From NCBI GenBank assembly GCA_002083555.1, contig MSXN01000018.1, positions 102,014 through 115,350 of the forward strand: DNA of 13,337 nt, read 5' to 3'. This DNA comes from Nitrospira sp. ST-bin5. GTDB lineage: Bacteria > Nitrospirota > Nitrospiria > Nitrospirales > Nitrospiraceae. The number at the start of each line of letters is the position of its first letter. Within the stretch, counting starts at the first letter, position 1. Of this stretch, positions 7,423-13,337 are shown one piece after another. The position numbers and the translations under genes were made by a program. The notes under the pieces are model-generated. The model was not told the origin of the DNA. It saw nothing but the letters and a program-made list of their open reading frames with translations, and searched no databases.

Positions 7423-8373
7423 TTGCTGACTGATATCGACAGACTTAGCTTTTCGAGGCGATTCAGAGGAATCATCGAGGGGATGGGATTAACTCAAAAG
7501 GCTGCCGCGGAAGCTCTAGGGATTCCCGTGCCCCAGATGTCACGTTATCTCAACGGGCAGATTCCGGATCCTGGGAAATTGCTCATGATCGCGTCGTGGG
7601 GCGGGACGACGGTGGAGTGGTTACTCACGGGTAAGGATTTCCTTATCGAGGTCGTCAGGAGGGATACCGTTCAAGACTCGACCGAAAGATCTATGCAGGA
7701 AGTCGCGCGCGACCAAGCGCAGTGGGAGGTTTTACAGCAAACATGGGCTAAGCTTGACCCCGTATCTCAAGGAACTCTACTGAGAATTATGACACAGGCA
7801 TTGGAAACGCGACACCTCTGGCTATTTCTCGATTACCTGAAGATCGTCGAGAATATGTTGCATCTGCATGCCCAGGGTCTGAATCGGCAAACGCGACTTC
7901 GGAAACGCGCTGCCATTATGTCGGATGTGCTTCTTATCTGTATGACCGGGATGATGGACCAAGACCAAGAGTTTATCTCGAAGGAGTTCGAGCGGTTATA
8001 CAAAAAAAACATCATGCGTACGGTCCGGGGTCGTACCCAAAAAGGGCTGGCAAGTTCACAGCGCGCCAGCCAGCGAACCCGTCGCTCTGCCCTCGATAAA
8101 ACGGTAGAGAAACGAATCAACAATATACTCGAAACCGCACGAACCAAAACACTGGGGGACGAGGAACTGAACGATCTAACCAGCCAACTACTCGCAATCA
8201 AACGTTTGTTTAGTAAGCCGGATGAGGCGGCGGGAGACCTCGTGGGGAGAGACCTGGGGAGAATGAAAACCATAATAAGGAACGAGCTTGCAGTTTTACA
8301 TGATAAGCAGTTTACGAAAGACAGCTGGGTTGTGCGTACCTCTGAAATAACCCGGCTGATTACGAAGTCATAG
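7423..8373 (+). CDS. XRE-family HTH protein, probable regulator of the transposon
   Basis: This 316-residue protein carries an N-terminal XRE/Cro-type helix-turn-helix at about residues 10-70: GLTQKAAAEALGIPVPQMSR, then the TVEWLLTG ending typical of this domain. The rest has no family that I recognise. It is predicted mostly helical, with a strongly basic Ser/Arg-rich stretch around residues 205-235 and no S24 peptidase or ligand pocket. The start is TTG at 7423. No ATG or GTG lies in frame between it and the stop at 7360, and the next ATG (7483) would cut into the first helix of the HTH. It is divergent from tnsA, with a dyad and a promoter between them, so it probably controls transposition genes and itself. 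Autoregulation and target are inferred. Confidence 0.8.
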   Translation: MLTDIDRLSFSRRFRGIIEGMGLTQKAAAEALGIPVPQMSRYLNGQIPDPGKLLMIASWGGTTVEWLLTGKDFLIEVVRRDTVQDSTERSMQEVARDQAQWEVLQQTWAKLDPVSQGTLLRIMTQALETRHLWLFLDYLKIVENMLHLHAQGLNRQTRLRKRAAIMSDVLLICMTGMMDQDQEFISKEFERLYKKNIMRTVRGRTQKGLASSQRASQRTRRSALDKTVEKRINNILETARTKTLGDEELNDLTSQLLAIKRLFSKPDEAAGDLVGRDLGRMKTIIRNELAVLHDKQFTKDSWVVRTSEITRLITKS

Positions 8374-8403
8374 CCCACACGACTTAGATGAAACGCCTCA
8401 CAT

Positions 8404-8436
8404 AATTTGACCACTTCCCACGAAACGAAATTTGAC
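8404..8436 (+). repeat. Two direct copies of aatttgac, 25 bp apart
   Basis: The octamer aatttgac occurs at 8404-8411 and 8429-8436 in the 144-bp gap between the regulator and the next gene. Similar TTGAC-containing direct repeats serve as transposase-binding sites in the ends of several rve-type elements, so these may be remnants or parts of a TnsB-binding end. They could equally be -35-like promoter boxes for the following gene. No convincing -10 box lies at the right distance, though tagaat is at 8442. Confidence 0.3.
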
Positions 8437-8517
8437 TGCCGTAGAATTAGCTGATTGGAATATTTCCAGATCGGACGGCTCCCCTCTATAGAAGTCTCTT
8501 ACGGTTGGAGGCGCACC

Positions 8518-9069
8518 ATGGACGACCATCTTCAATCGTTCTGTGTTGTGAAACACAACCTGCATGACCAAGTCTGGTCCACACCTATGGCGAGGTTGGC
8601 CAAGGAGTATGGAATCTCAGACGTGGCGTTGGCCAAGATCTGCAAGAAACTGAACGTTCCCTACCCAGGACGTGGTTATTGGCGAAGAAAGGAGACCGGT
8701 AAAGCCGTTAAGCAGCTTCCCCTCCCACCGAACTCAGATCCATCAAAACAGGCGGTAACGATTCATCCTACTATTCGGCCTGACTCCCTAGAGCCCGTTT
8801 CAGAAGAAACCACTCAACGGATCACAGCCGAACAGGCTCCTGAACAGAAGATTGCGGTGCCTGATCGTCTCGGCAAAACGCATCGACGGCTGAGTGGACA
8901 GCTATCTGAATGGCGATCGGCGTCAGTCGATGAGTATGGCGCGATCCGATCAGGCAGTTTGAGGCAGCTCAATCTTGGCGCTTGCTACACAACATCGGCA
9001 CTTCATCGGCACTTATACATAAATGCCGATGAAGCGTATCGATTGCTCGATGTGGATACAAGGCTTTAA
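8518..9069 (+). CDS. Hypothetical protein with N-terminal HTH-like module, probably truncated
   Basis: The encoded 183 residues begin with a module that recurs in many bacterial hypothetical proteins: TPMARLAKEYGISDVALAKI followed by CKKLNVPYPGRGYWRRKETG and KAVKQLPLP (residues 22-70). It looks like a helix-turn-helix with a conserved GRGYW turn. The middle is a polar linker. Residues about 125-183 resemble the start of the next domain of those proteins but stop early, so the C-terminal half seems missing. ATG at 8518 is preceded by GGAGG at 6 bases. An upstream TTG at 8455 in the same frame has no ribosome site. It lies between the transposon regulator and the arsenic operon and is convergent with the latter. 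Function is unknown. It may be cargo or a chromosomal gene clipped at its 3' end. Confidence 0.65.
   Translation: MDDHLQSFCVVKHNLHDQVWSTPMARLAKEYGISDVALAKICKKLNVPYPGRGYWRRKETGKAVKQLPLPPNSDPSKQAVTIHPTIRPDSLEPVSEETTQRITAEQAPEQKIAVPDRLGKTHRRLSGQLSEWRSASVDEYGAIRSGSLRQLNLGACYTTSALHRHLYINADEAYRLLDVDTRL
8993..9034. repeat. Tandem and inverted 11-bp repeats near the gene's 3' end
   Basis: The 11-mer catcggcactt is present twice back to back (8993-9003, 9004-9014). A third, inverted copy with one mismatch follows at 9021-9031. As a hairpin, cttcatcggca (9001-9011) pairs perfectly with tgccgatgaag (9024-9034). All lie inside the last 80 bases of the short hypothetical gene, in the part where its homology seems to fail. 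Confidence 0.5.
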
Positions 9070-9072
9070 TGA

Positions 9073-9102
9073 GAGAATGGGGTCAAACCTCGACACATTC
9101 TC
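9073..9102. repeat. 7-bp inverted repeat between convergent genes
   Basis: The arms gagaatg (9073-9079) and cattctc (9096-9102) flank a 16-base loop containing ggtcaaac. It fills the 39-bp gap between the end of the plus-strand hypothetical gene and the end of the minus-strand outer-membrane gene. It could be a weak bidirectional terminator, but it lacks a T-run. The ggggtca core also resembles short dispersed repeats known in many environmental genomes. On the minus strand a TGTCG stands at 9095, a typical Tn7-like terminus start, but this is only five bases. Confidence 0.3.
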
Positions 9103-9108
9103 ACGGCC

Positions 9109-10209
9109 TTATCGCATGATCACGGTCCCATTTTTCCCCCAATAGTAATAAATGGAGAAGTTGGGGAAGATGGCCTCCTGAGTATTCTGTCCGGCAACGG
9201 TAAACAGCACCCCCGCAGCACCGACCCAGTGATCGCCTAAGCGATACTGAAGGGTTGGTTGGACACCGAAAGTATTAAAACCATTCTTCCCTCCGGTCGT
9301 GACCTGATGACCATCTGCGCGCCACGTCAGCCCATGGAAGCCGACGAGTTCGAGGTTATACCCTAAGCCTCGCTTCTCATCGAGAATATGCTCAATGATC
9401 AGACGGGTGTTGATGATGTCGCTCGGATAGGTGGTCTCTCCGGACTGACTTCCCGGTAAATGGTACGAATAAAACACGCCGGCGCTGATGCGAAAGGGGG
9501 CGAGATTCTTGCGAGCCAAAATGCCCTCCGTCCACGTGAGCGAACCGAATCGTGAAGACGGGAGACGGCCGAGTGGGGCGAACCCGCCTGGAGGGCTCTC
9601 CGTTCCGGCCCATTTGCTGGTCGGGAGCACAATCATATTGAAGGTCGTGATCGACGGGCGCCAGCCATCGGGATCCTGCACAATCGGGCGGTATTTGAGG
9701 TAGATCTGGGTATCACCAACCCCTGAGTCAGTGGTCCACGGTCCGCCTTTCCCCTGATTGAACTGCGCACTGGAATTGGCCCACCAGAATGAGCCGGAAA
9801 GGCCGACGTTGAGTTCCACATGATTCGTCAGGCCATACGCCATCGTCACAACCGGGGCGATTTGATACGAATGGACGGGTGACGACGTGCTGTTCGTCGT
9901 CAGATCATTGCCGAACTGTTTTTCACTGATTTGAGAGAAGATAAACGGATGCACCGTGAACTGCCCTTGCGGATGGACATCGACACCACTGATGAAAATC
10001 GGCCCGTTCGAAAGCGGATTCCAGCTTTGGCGGTATTTCTGAATGTCTTGATCGGTCGGAACCCAATCGAAAGCAAGCGCCTTGGCTGATACTGATACCC
10101 CTAACCCAAGTGTGATCCAAAGTAAGCAGGCCACGCGACCTATTATCCTGGACCGGTTGAACGTCTTTCCTCGCGGCTGCTTCTGAACCACAAACGAGTG
10201 TCTTGCCAT
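9109..10209 (-). CDS. Outer-membrane beta-barrel protein, transporter-like (PF13557-type)
   Basis: This 366-residue exported protein has a long basic N-region, a hydrophobic core (about residues 25-42) and an AKALA-FDW signal-peptidase site after residue 46. The mature part is made of alternating, aromatic-rich strands typical of an outer-membrane barrel (for example VELNVGLSGSFWW, DTQIYLKYRP, NLELVGFHGL, LQYRLGDHWVGAAG). It resembles the family annotated as putative MetA-pathway of phenol degradation or simply transporter. The substrate is unknown. GGAGGAG lies just before the ATG. It is the last gene of the minus-strand arsenic cluster, 113 bp after the phosphate permease, and that gap shows no convincing terminator. 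It may therefore be co-transcribed or have its own promoter. It is convergent with the hypothetical gene to its left. Confidence 0.75.
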   Translation of the reverse strand: MARHSFVVQKQPRGKTFNRSRIIGRVACLLWITLGLGVSVSAKALAFDWVPTDQDIQKYRQSWNPLSNGPIFISGVDVHPQGQFTVHPFIFSQISEKQFGNDLTTNSTSSPVHSYQIAPVVTMAYGLTNHVELNVGLSGSFWWANSSAQFNQGKGGPWTTDSGVGDTQIYLKYRPIVQDPDGWRPSITTFNMIVLPTSKWAGTESPPGGFAPLGRLPSSRFGSLTWTEGILARKNLAPFRISAGVFYSYHLPGSQSGETTYPSDIINTRLIIEHILDEKRGLGYNLELVGFHGLTWRADGHQVTTGGKNGFNTFGVQPTLQYRLGDHWVGAAGVLFTVAGQNTQEAIFPNFSIYYYWGKNGTVIMR

Positions 10210-10322
10210 TCACTCCTCCAGTAAATAGTAGAGATATCTGCATGAGTCCATGTATGAGAACGACCAACGGCTGAACGCCGCTGTATCTACCAGGTCACAT
10301 CGTGAGATGACTGTAAGGCTGC

Positions 10323-11456
10323 TTACACAATCCGAGCGAGCAGGACGTAGGCGAGTGCTGAGAGGAATGCGGCAGCAGGCAGTGTCACCACCCAGGCAAG
10401 GACCATGTCCCGGACGGTCGTCCAACGTACGGCGCTGACGCCTTTCAACAATCCGATACCGATGATCGCCGAACTGCTGACGTGCGTGGTGGAGACAGGC
10501 AAGCCCATTACGGCGGAGACCAACACGAGTGAGGAGGTTGTGAGATTCGCGGATAACCCTTCACTGTGATCCATACGTGTGACTTTTTCCGCAAGGACTT
10601 GTGTGACGCGGAGCCCGCCTGCATAGCTCCCGACTCCCATCGCGGCGGCGACCCCGAGCAGCGCCGAGATCTGGAGCCCGCTATTCGGCCATAGCGCAGT
10701 GGCACTTCCCAATAACAGGATGGCCGCAATCTTAGGAGCATCGTTCATTCCACGGGCGAGTGAGGCTAACCCGCTCGAATACCAGTGGATACTGTCCAAT
10801 CCTATAGCGAGCCCATTCAGGCCAGCCCGGTCGCACTGAGCAGGAACAGCCATCACAGGTCGCCCCAGTGTCATCGTTTGAAACAGGGTTCGTGTTGCGC
10901 CCTGTCCATCGATCATGACCAGCGCCCGAGCTGCCGGCATCACACAGAGACAGGTGCCTTCCCAACGAACGGCCAGTGTGCTGACCAGATTATGTATCAG
11001 CACCGCAATGGTCAGCGCCAACACGGGACTGAGGAGTAGTGGCAAGATGATTTTCCTGCTGATGCCTGTCCACACAAGCCCTTCCGAACCAAACGCCATA
11101 AATCCCGCCCCGACAATGGCTCCGGTCAATGCATGGGTGGTAGACACGGGCAGACCAGTCCAAGACGCAACAAGCACCCACGTGACTGCTCCGGCAAGTA
11201 CAGACGGGCCGAGAGCCGGCAATGTGGCAGCATCGGACGCCAGTAATCCCTGACTGAAGGTCTTTACCATCGCCGTGGCCGCCAGTCCTGACAGACCTGC
11301 GCCAACAACGGTCCAACATGTTCCCCAAAGAATTGCCGTGCGGTAGTCAGCCACCCCGCTGCCGACCAGGGTCGCAATAGCTTTCGACACGTCATTCGCA
11401 CCATTGGCGAAGGCCAGTGATAGCACGAGGACGAAAGCAAGAATCGACAGATCCAT
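10323..11456 (-). CDS. PiT-family inorganic phosphate permease
   Basis: This inner-membrane permease of 377 residues belongs to the PiT family, which imports phosphate with H+ or Na+. The two inverted halves each carry the signature: GANDVSK (19-25) with GLPVSTTHA (101-109), and GMNDAPK (236-242) with GLPVSTTHVSSSA (318-330). About ten hydrophobic segments fit the family. The central cytoplasmic loop is short, as in the compact PiT forms. I chose ATG at 11456, 10 bases after the arsS stop, because it gives the usual MDLSILAF-type beginning. An upstream start at 11534 would add 26 hydrophilic residues and overlap arsS. Its place directly after arsS suggests a role tied to arsenic, since arsenate enters cells by phosphate carriers, but phosphate is the safer substrate call. 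Confidence 0.92.
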   Translation of the reverse strand: MDLSILAFVLVLSLAFANGANDVSKAIATLVGSGVADYRTAILWGTCWTVVGAGLSGLAATAMVKTFSQGLLASDAATLPALGPSVLAGAVTWVLVASWTGLPVSTTHALTGAIVGAGFMAFGSEGLVWTGISRKIILPLLLSPVLALTIAVLIHNLVSTLAVRWEGTCLCVMPAARALVMIDGQGATRTLFQTMTLGRPVMAVPAQCDRAGLNGLAIGLDSIHWYSSGLASLARGMNDAPKIAAILLLGSATALWPNSGLQISALLGVAAAMGVGSYAGGLRVTQVLAEKVTRMDHSEGLSANLTTSSLVLVSAVMGLPVSTTHVSSSAIIGIGLLKGVSAVRWTTVRDMVLAWVVTLPAAAFLSALAYVLLARIV

Positions 11457-11466
11457 AATAGTCGGC

Positions 11467-12522
11467 CTACTTAGTCGGCGATGCCATCGTGACCGCCCCG
11501 CCGCAGGACGATCCTGAGCCGGCAGTACAGCCATAGCAGTGGTTACGGGTGACGATCTGACGTTGATTCAGCTGTAACGGATCGAAGTCGCGGATATGGG
11601 AAGACGAACCATGATCTACCGGCAGTTCGAGCATCTGATTGAAGTCGCAGTCGTAGAGCGTGCCATCCCATCCGATGGAGATCATGGATCGGCACATGAC
11701 ACTTGCAGCCGCTGTGGGATTGAATGCAGTAGCCAATCGCTCCATATACTGGTCGTAGTTGCCGCTTTCCACGAGAAACTCCAGATACCGGCTCACTGGC
11801 ATGTTGGTGATCGTATACAGATGGGTGAACTCAATGCCATGGCGAGCCCGGAGTTCTTTTCGAAACTGCGCTTCGATGGCCTCCTGTTTGGGAGGGAGAA
11901 AGGCTCCGACCGGATTGTAGACAAGATTCAAGGCCAATCCGCTATCAGGCTGCCCATAGCCCAGTTGATTCAACCGACGAAGCGCCTCAATCGATTTCTC
12001 GAACATGCCGTCGCCTCGCTGCGCGTCTGTCTGGCTGGCACGGTAGGAAGGCAGTGAGGCGATGATTTCGACCCGATGCATCGCCAAAAACTCGGCCAAG
12101 TCTGCCTGTGAGGGAATCAGGAGCACGGACAAATTACACCGATCCATTACGTGCCGGCCAAGCCCACGAGCCTGTTCAACCAGCCAGCGAAAGTTGGGAT
12201 TAAGTTCCGGCGCGCCCCCTGTCAGATCGACCGTGGGAATGTCCGTCATGGCGAGCGCCTGCATGCACAGCGCTGCCGTGTCGCGCGACATGCGTTCGGT
12301 CCGATCCGGGCCGGCATCGACATGACAGTGCTTGCAAGTCTGGTTGCAGAGTTTGCCCACGTTGATTTGAAAGACGGTGATCCCAGTGGCTCGAAGCGGG
12401 AAGAGACCGGCTTGTTCGAGCCGATCCTTAAACGACACATGGCCATGCGTATCGGCCAGCAGTTTCAGCTGTTCGGCTGCAGAGGCTAGCGGATGGTGTT
12501 CTCCCAAGAGAGTCAGCGACAT
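11467..12522 (-). CDS. arsS: ArsS, radical-SAM enzyme of arsenosugar biosynthesis type
   Basis: This 351-residue protein fits the arsenosugar-biosynthesis radical SAM protein ArsS, which transfers the deoxyadenosyl group of SAM to a methylated arsenical. The radical-SAM cluster motif is C59-x3-C63-x2-C66 (CNQTCKHC), followed by HVDAGPDR. The TGGAPELNP segment, a GGE-like SAM motif, is near residue 100. The C-terminal part has further conserved cysteines (VMCRS, LYDCDFNQML, NHCYGCTAGSGSSCGG), which probably bind extra iron-sulfur clusters or the arsenic substrate. Its length is normal for the family. GAGGA stands 8-9 bases before the ATG. It lies 48 bp after arsR and 10 bp before the phosphate permease, in the arsenic operon. 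In cyanobacteria arsS follows arsM, and this neighbourhood is similar. Confidence 0.9.
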   Translation of the reverse strand: MSLTLLGEHHPLASAAEQLKLLADTHGHVSFKDRLEQAGLFPLRATGITVFQINVGKLCNQTCKHCHVDAGPDRTERMSRDTAALCMQALAMTDIPTVDLTGGAPELNPNFRWLVEQARGLGRHVMDRCNLSVLLIPSQADLAEFLAMHRVEIIASLPSYRASQTDAQRGDGMFEKSIEALRRLNQLGYGQPDSGLALNLVYNPVGAFLPPKQEAIEAQFRKELRARHGIEFTHLYTITNMPVSRYLEFLVESGNYDQYMERLATAFNPTAAASVMCRSMISIGWDGTLYDCDFNQMLELPVDHGSSSHIRDFDPLQLNQRQIVTRNHCYGCTAGSGSSCGGAVTMASPTK

Positions 12523-12570
12523 ATCGGCATCCTCAGAGCCACAACCATTCCCCTCGCGTACCCAGCCGCC

Positions 12571-12927
12571 TCAGCGAACATGTCCTATCGCGGCCAACAC
12601 CGTTTCAGGGAAGCGCACCTCGCAACACCCAAAATTCAGGGCCTGCCCCTGCCGATTCGACAGCGCTCGCTGGACGGTCGGCGCGATGCGATAGCAGACC
12701 TGCTTGCCCTCCCGGAGTCCTTCGACTAACCCGGCATCGCGAAGAATGCGGAGGTGATGTGAAATGTGCGGCTGGGGGCAGCGCAATTCCCGCACAAGTT
12801 CAGTGACGCATTTCTCTTCGACCAACAGGGACTCCAGGAGGCGCAGCCTGGTCTCATCCGCCAATGCCTTCAACACCGTGGCACATTGGCTCGAGGTCAG
12901 CATGTCACCTGTTGACGCACGCTTCAT
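12571..12927 (-). CDS. arsR: ArsR-family arsenic-responsive repressor
   Basis: This 118-residue winged-helix repressor of the ArsR/SmtB family should release DNA when it binds arsenite. The family core is clear: LKALADETRLRLLESL (19-34), the recognition helix around CPQPHISHHLRILRDAGLV (50-68) and the GKQVCYRI wing (74-81). It lacks the ELCVC-type site of the plasmid ArsR. Cysteines are instead at 15, 40, 50, 78 and a CC pair at 101-102 in a C-terminal NFGCCEVRFP segment. Such a pair is found in the ArsR type whose As(III) site is C-terminal. I chose ATG at 12927, which overlaps the upstream stop as TGATG. A TTG one codon before it is also possible. The position inside the operon suggests autoregulation of the cluster. 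Confidence 0.9.
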   Translation of the reverse strand: MKRASTGDMLTSSQCATVLKALADETRLRLLESLLVEEKCVTELVRELRCPQPHISHHLRILRDAGLVEGLREGKQVCYRIAPTVQRALSNRQGQALNFGCCEVRFPETVLAAIGHVR

Positions 12928-13337
12928 CAACAGCAGGCTCCCTCAGGTGAACAGGTGACGGTCCCCCCGGTCACGCGTTGACCGGCGCGATTGAGGATCG
13001 CAAAATGCGGGGCATAGCCTTCCGACTCAAGAACCTTGAGGCTTTTAGAACAAATTTCCAGTGGCTCGCCGCGCCGAAAGACATGATGATCGTCATCCTG
13101 CGCTTCCATGAATGGCCCTGCCAGCAAGGCAAAATCGCCTTGCCATACGCAGGGGGTCTGTTCGGGAAACACCGCGGTCCAGCGTGGATCTGTCTGGTCG
13201 AGCGACACCGGATCGTGTGACAAGACAAACTGTGCGGCAAATGGCGGCTGGGTCAACAGCTGCGCAGATTCTGTGGTGAGTGCTTGTGGAATCCCGCGCC
13301 GATACGTAGTCCCGAGTTCATCGACCACGCGGCTGAA
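12927..13337 (-). CDS. C-terminal part of a probable arsenite methyltransferase (ArsM), runs off the right edge
   Basis: Only the C-terminal 136 residues lie in the window and the frame is open at the right edge. A GTG at 13328 should not be taken as the start. The segment DDHHVFRRGEPLEICSKSLK followed by VLES...YAPHF resembles the C-terminal domain of ArsM-type SAM-dependent arsenite methyltransferases (hxFxRGxxxxV...F..HF). The sequence holds the same motif twice. Counting from that GTG, they are YRRG...LL...PPFAAQF (about 9-34) and FRRG...VL...YAPHF (84-109), as though the domain were duplicated. Cysteines at 60, 93, 126, 132 and 133, ending in a CC tail, could bind arsenic. The stop overlaps the arsR start as TGATG. 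Context (arsR, arsS) supports ArsM, but the catalytic methyltransferase domain is not visible, so the name stays provisional. Confidence 0.6.
   Translation of the reverse strand, partial: FSRVVDELGTTYRRGIPQALTTESAQLLTQPPFAAQFVLSHDPVSLDQTDPRWTAVFPEQTPCVWQGDFALLAGPFMEAQDDDHHVFRRGEPLEICSKSLKVLESEGYAPHFAILNRAGQRVTGGTVTCSPEGACC

Noticed and set aside
7407..7440. TGTCG read on the minus strand from 7440 as the transposon right end, with CAATAGG repeated inward
   Set aside because: It would put the first codons of the XRE regulator inside the transposon and the rest outside, yet its N-terminus looks intact. The repeats are only 7 bp and also overlap the tnsA promoter.
7833..8414. Minus-strand open frame of 193 codons opposite the XRE regulator
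   Set aside because: The Ser/Arg-rich low-complexity translation is what the reverse strand of a real gene gives. The plus-strand HTH protein explains the region.
9923..10267. Minus-strand frame of 114 codons overlapping the start of the outer-membrane gene
   Set aside because: The barrel gene has a strong ribosome site and signal peptide in the other frame. This one has no domain and conflicts with it.
10260..10285. Terminator between the phosphate permease and the outer-membrane gene
   Set aside because: Only a 4-bp stem (cggc/gccg) without a T-run can be drawn, which is too weak to call.
1..13337. CRISPR array or cas genes linked to the two TniQ proteins
   Set aside because: No regularly spaced repeats and no Cas-like proteins are present in this window. 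The idea can only be tested on flanking sequence.

Overview
The window reads as the junction between a Tn7-like transposition module and an arsenic-metabolism operon in a Gram-negative bacterium. The organism is not certain. An outer-membrane beta-barrel gene, an ArsM/ArsR/ArsS/PiT gene set and moderate G+C would suit Nitrospira or a related lineage, but that is an impression, not a proof. By eye the transposon genes sit near 50% G+C, and the arsenic genes look several points higher.

Positions 1-7265 hold five minus-strand genes read right to left: tnsA (TnsA endonuclease), tnsB (D,D-35-E transposase), tnsC (short TniB-like AAA+ ATPase), and two tandem TniQ/TnsD-family target selectors of 497 and 660 residues. 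Gaps are short and the two tniQ genes overlap by ATGA, so this is very likely one operon. The order TnsA-TnsB-TnsC-TniQ-TniQ recalls tniCABDE of the Tn6022/AbaR elements. TnsA plus TnsB implies cut-and-paste movement. Two different TniQ proteins imply two target-choice routes.

Positions 7266-8373 hold a 157-bp divergent control region and a plus-strand XRE-type regulator. The control region has a perfect TTGACA -35 box driving tnsA, a perfect 16-bp dyad, and repeats that can form two mutually exclusive hairpins in the tnsA leader. This may be an operator, an attenuator, or both.

Positions 8374-9108 hold a small plus-strand gene whose N-terminus is a recognisable HTH-like module but whose C-terminus looks cut short. 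Short repeats lie around it. The right end of the transposon is probably near here, but I could not define either terminus.

Positions 9109-13337 hold five minus-strand genes: a C-terminal piece of a probable arsenite methyltransferase (ArsM) running off the right edge, an ArsR repressor, the radical-SAM enzyme ArsS, a PiT phosphate permease, and an outer-membrane beta-barrel protein. Together they suggest arsenite sensing, methylation and onward conversion to an organoarsenical, with phosphate uptake and an outer-membrane channel attached. No tRNA, rRNA, CRISPR array or cas gene was seen, and no gene-free stretch exceeds 300 bases.
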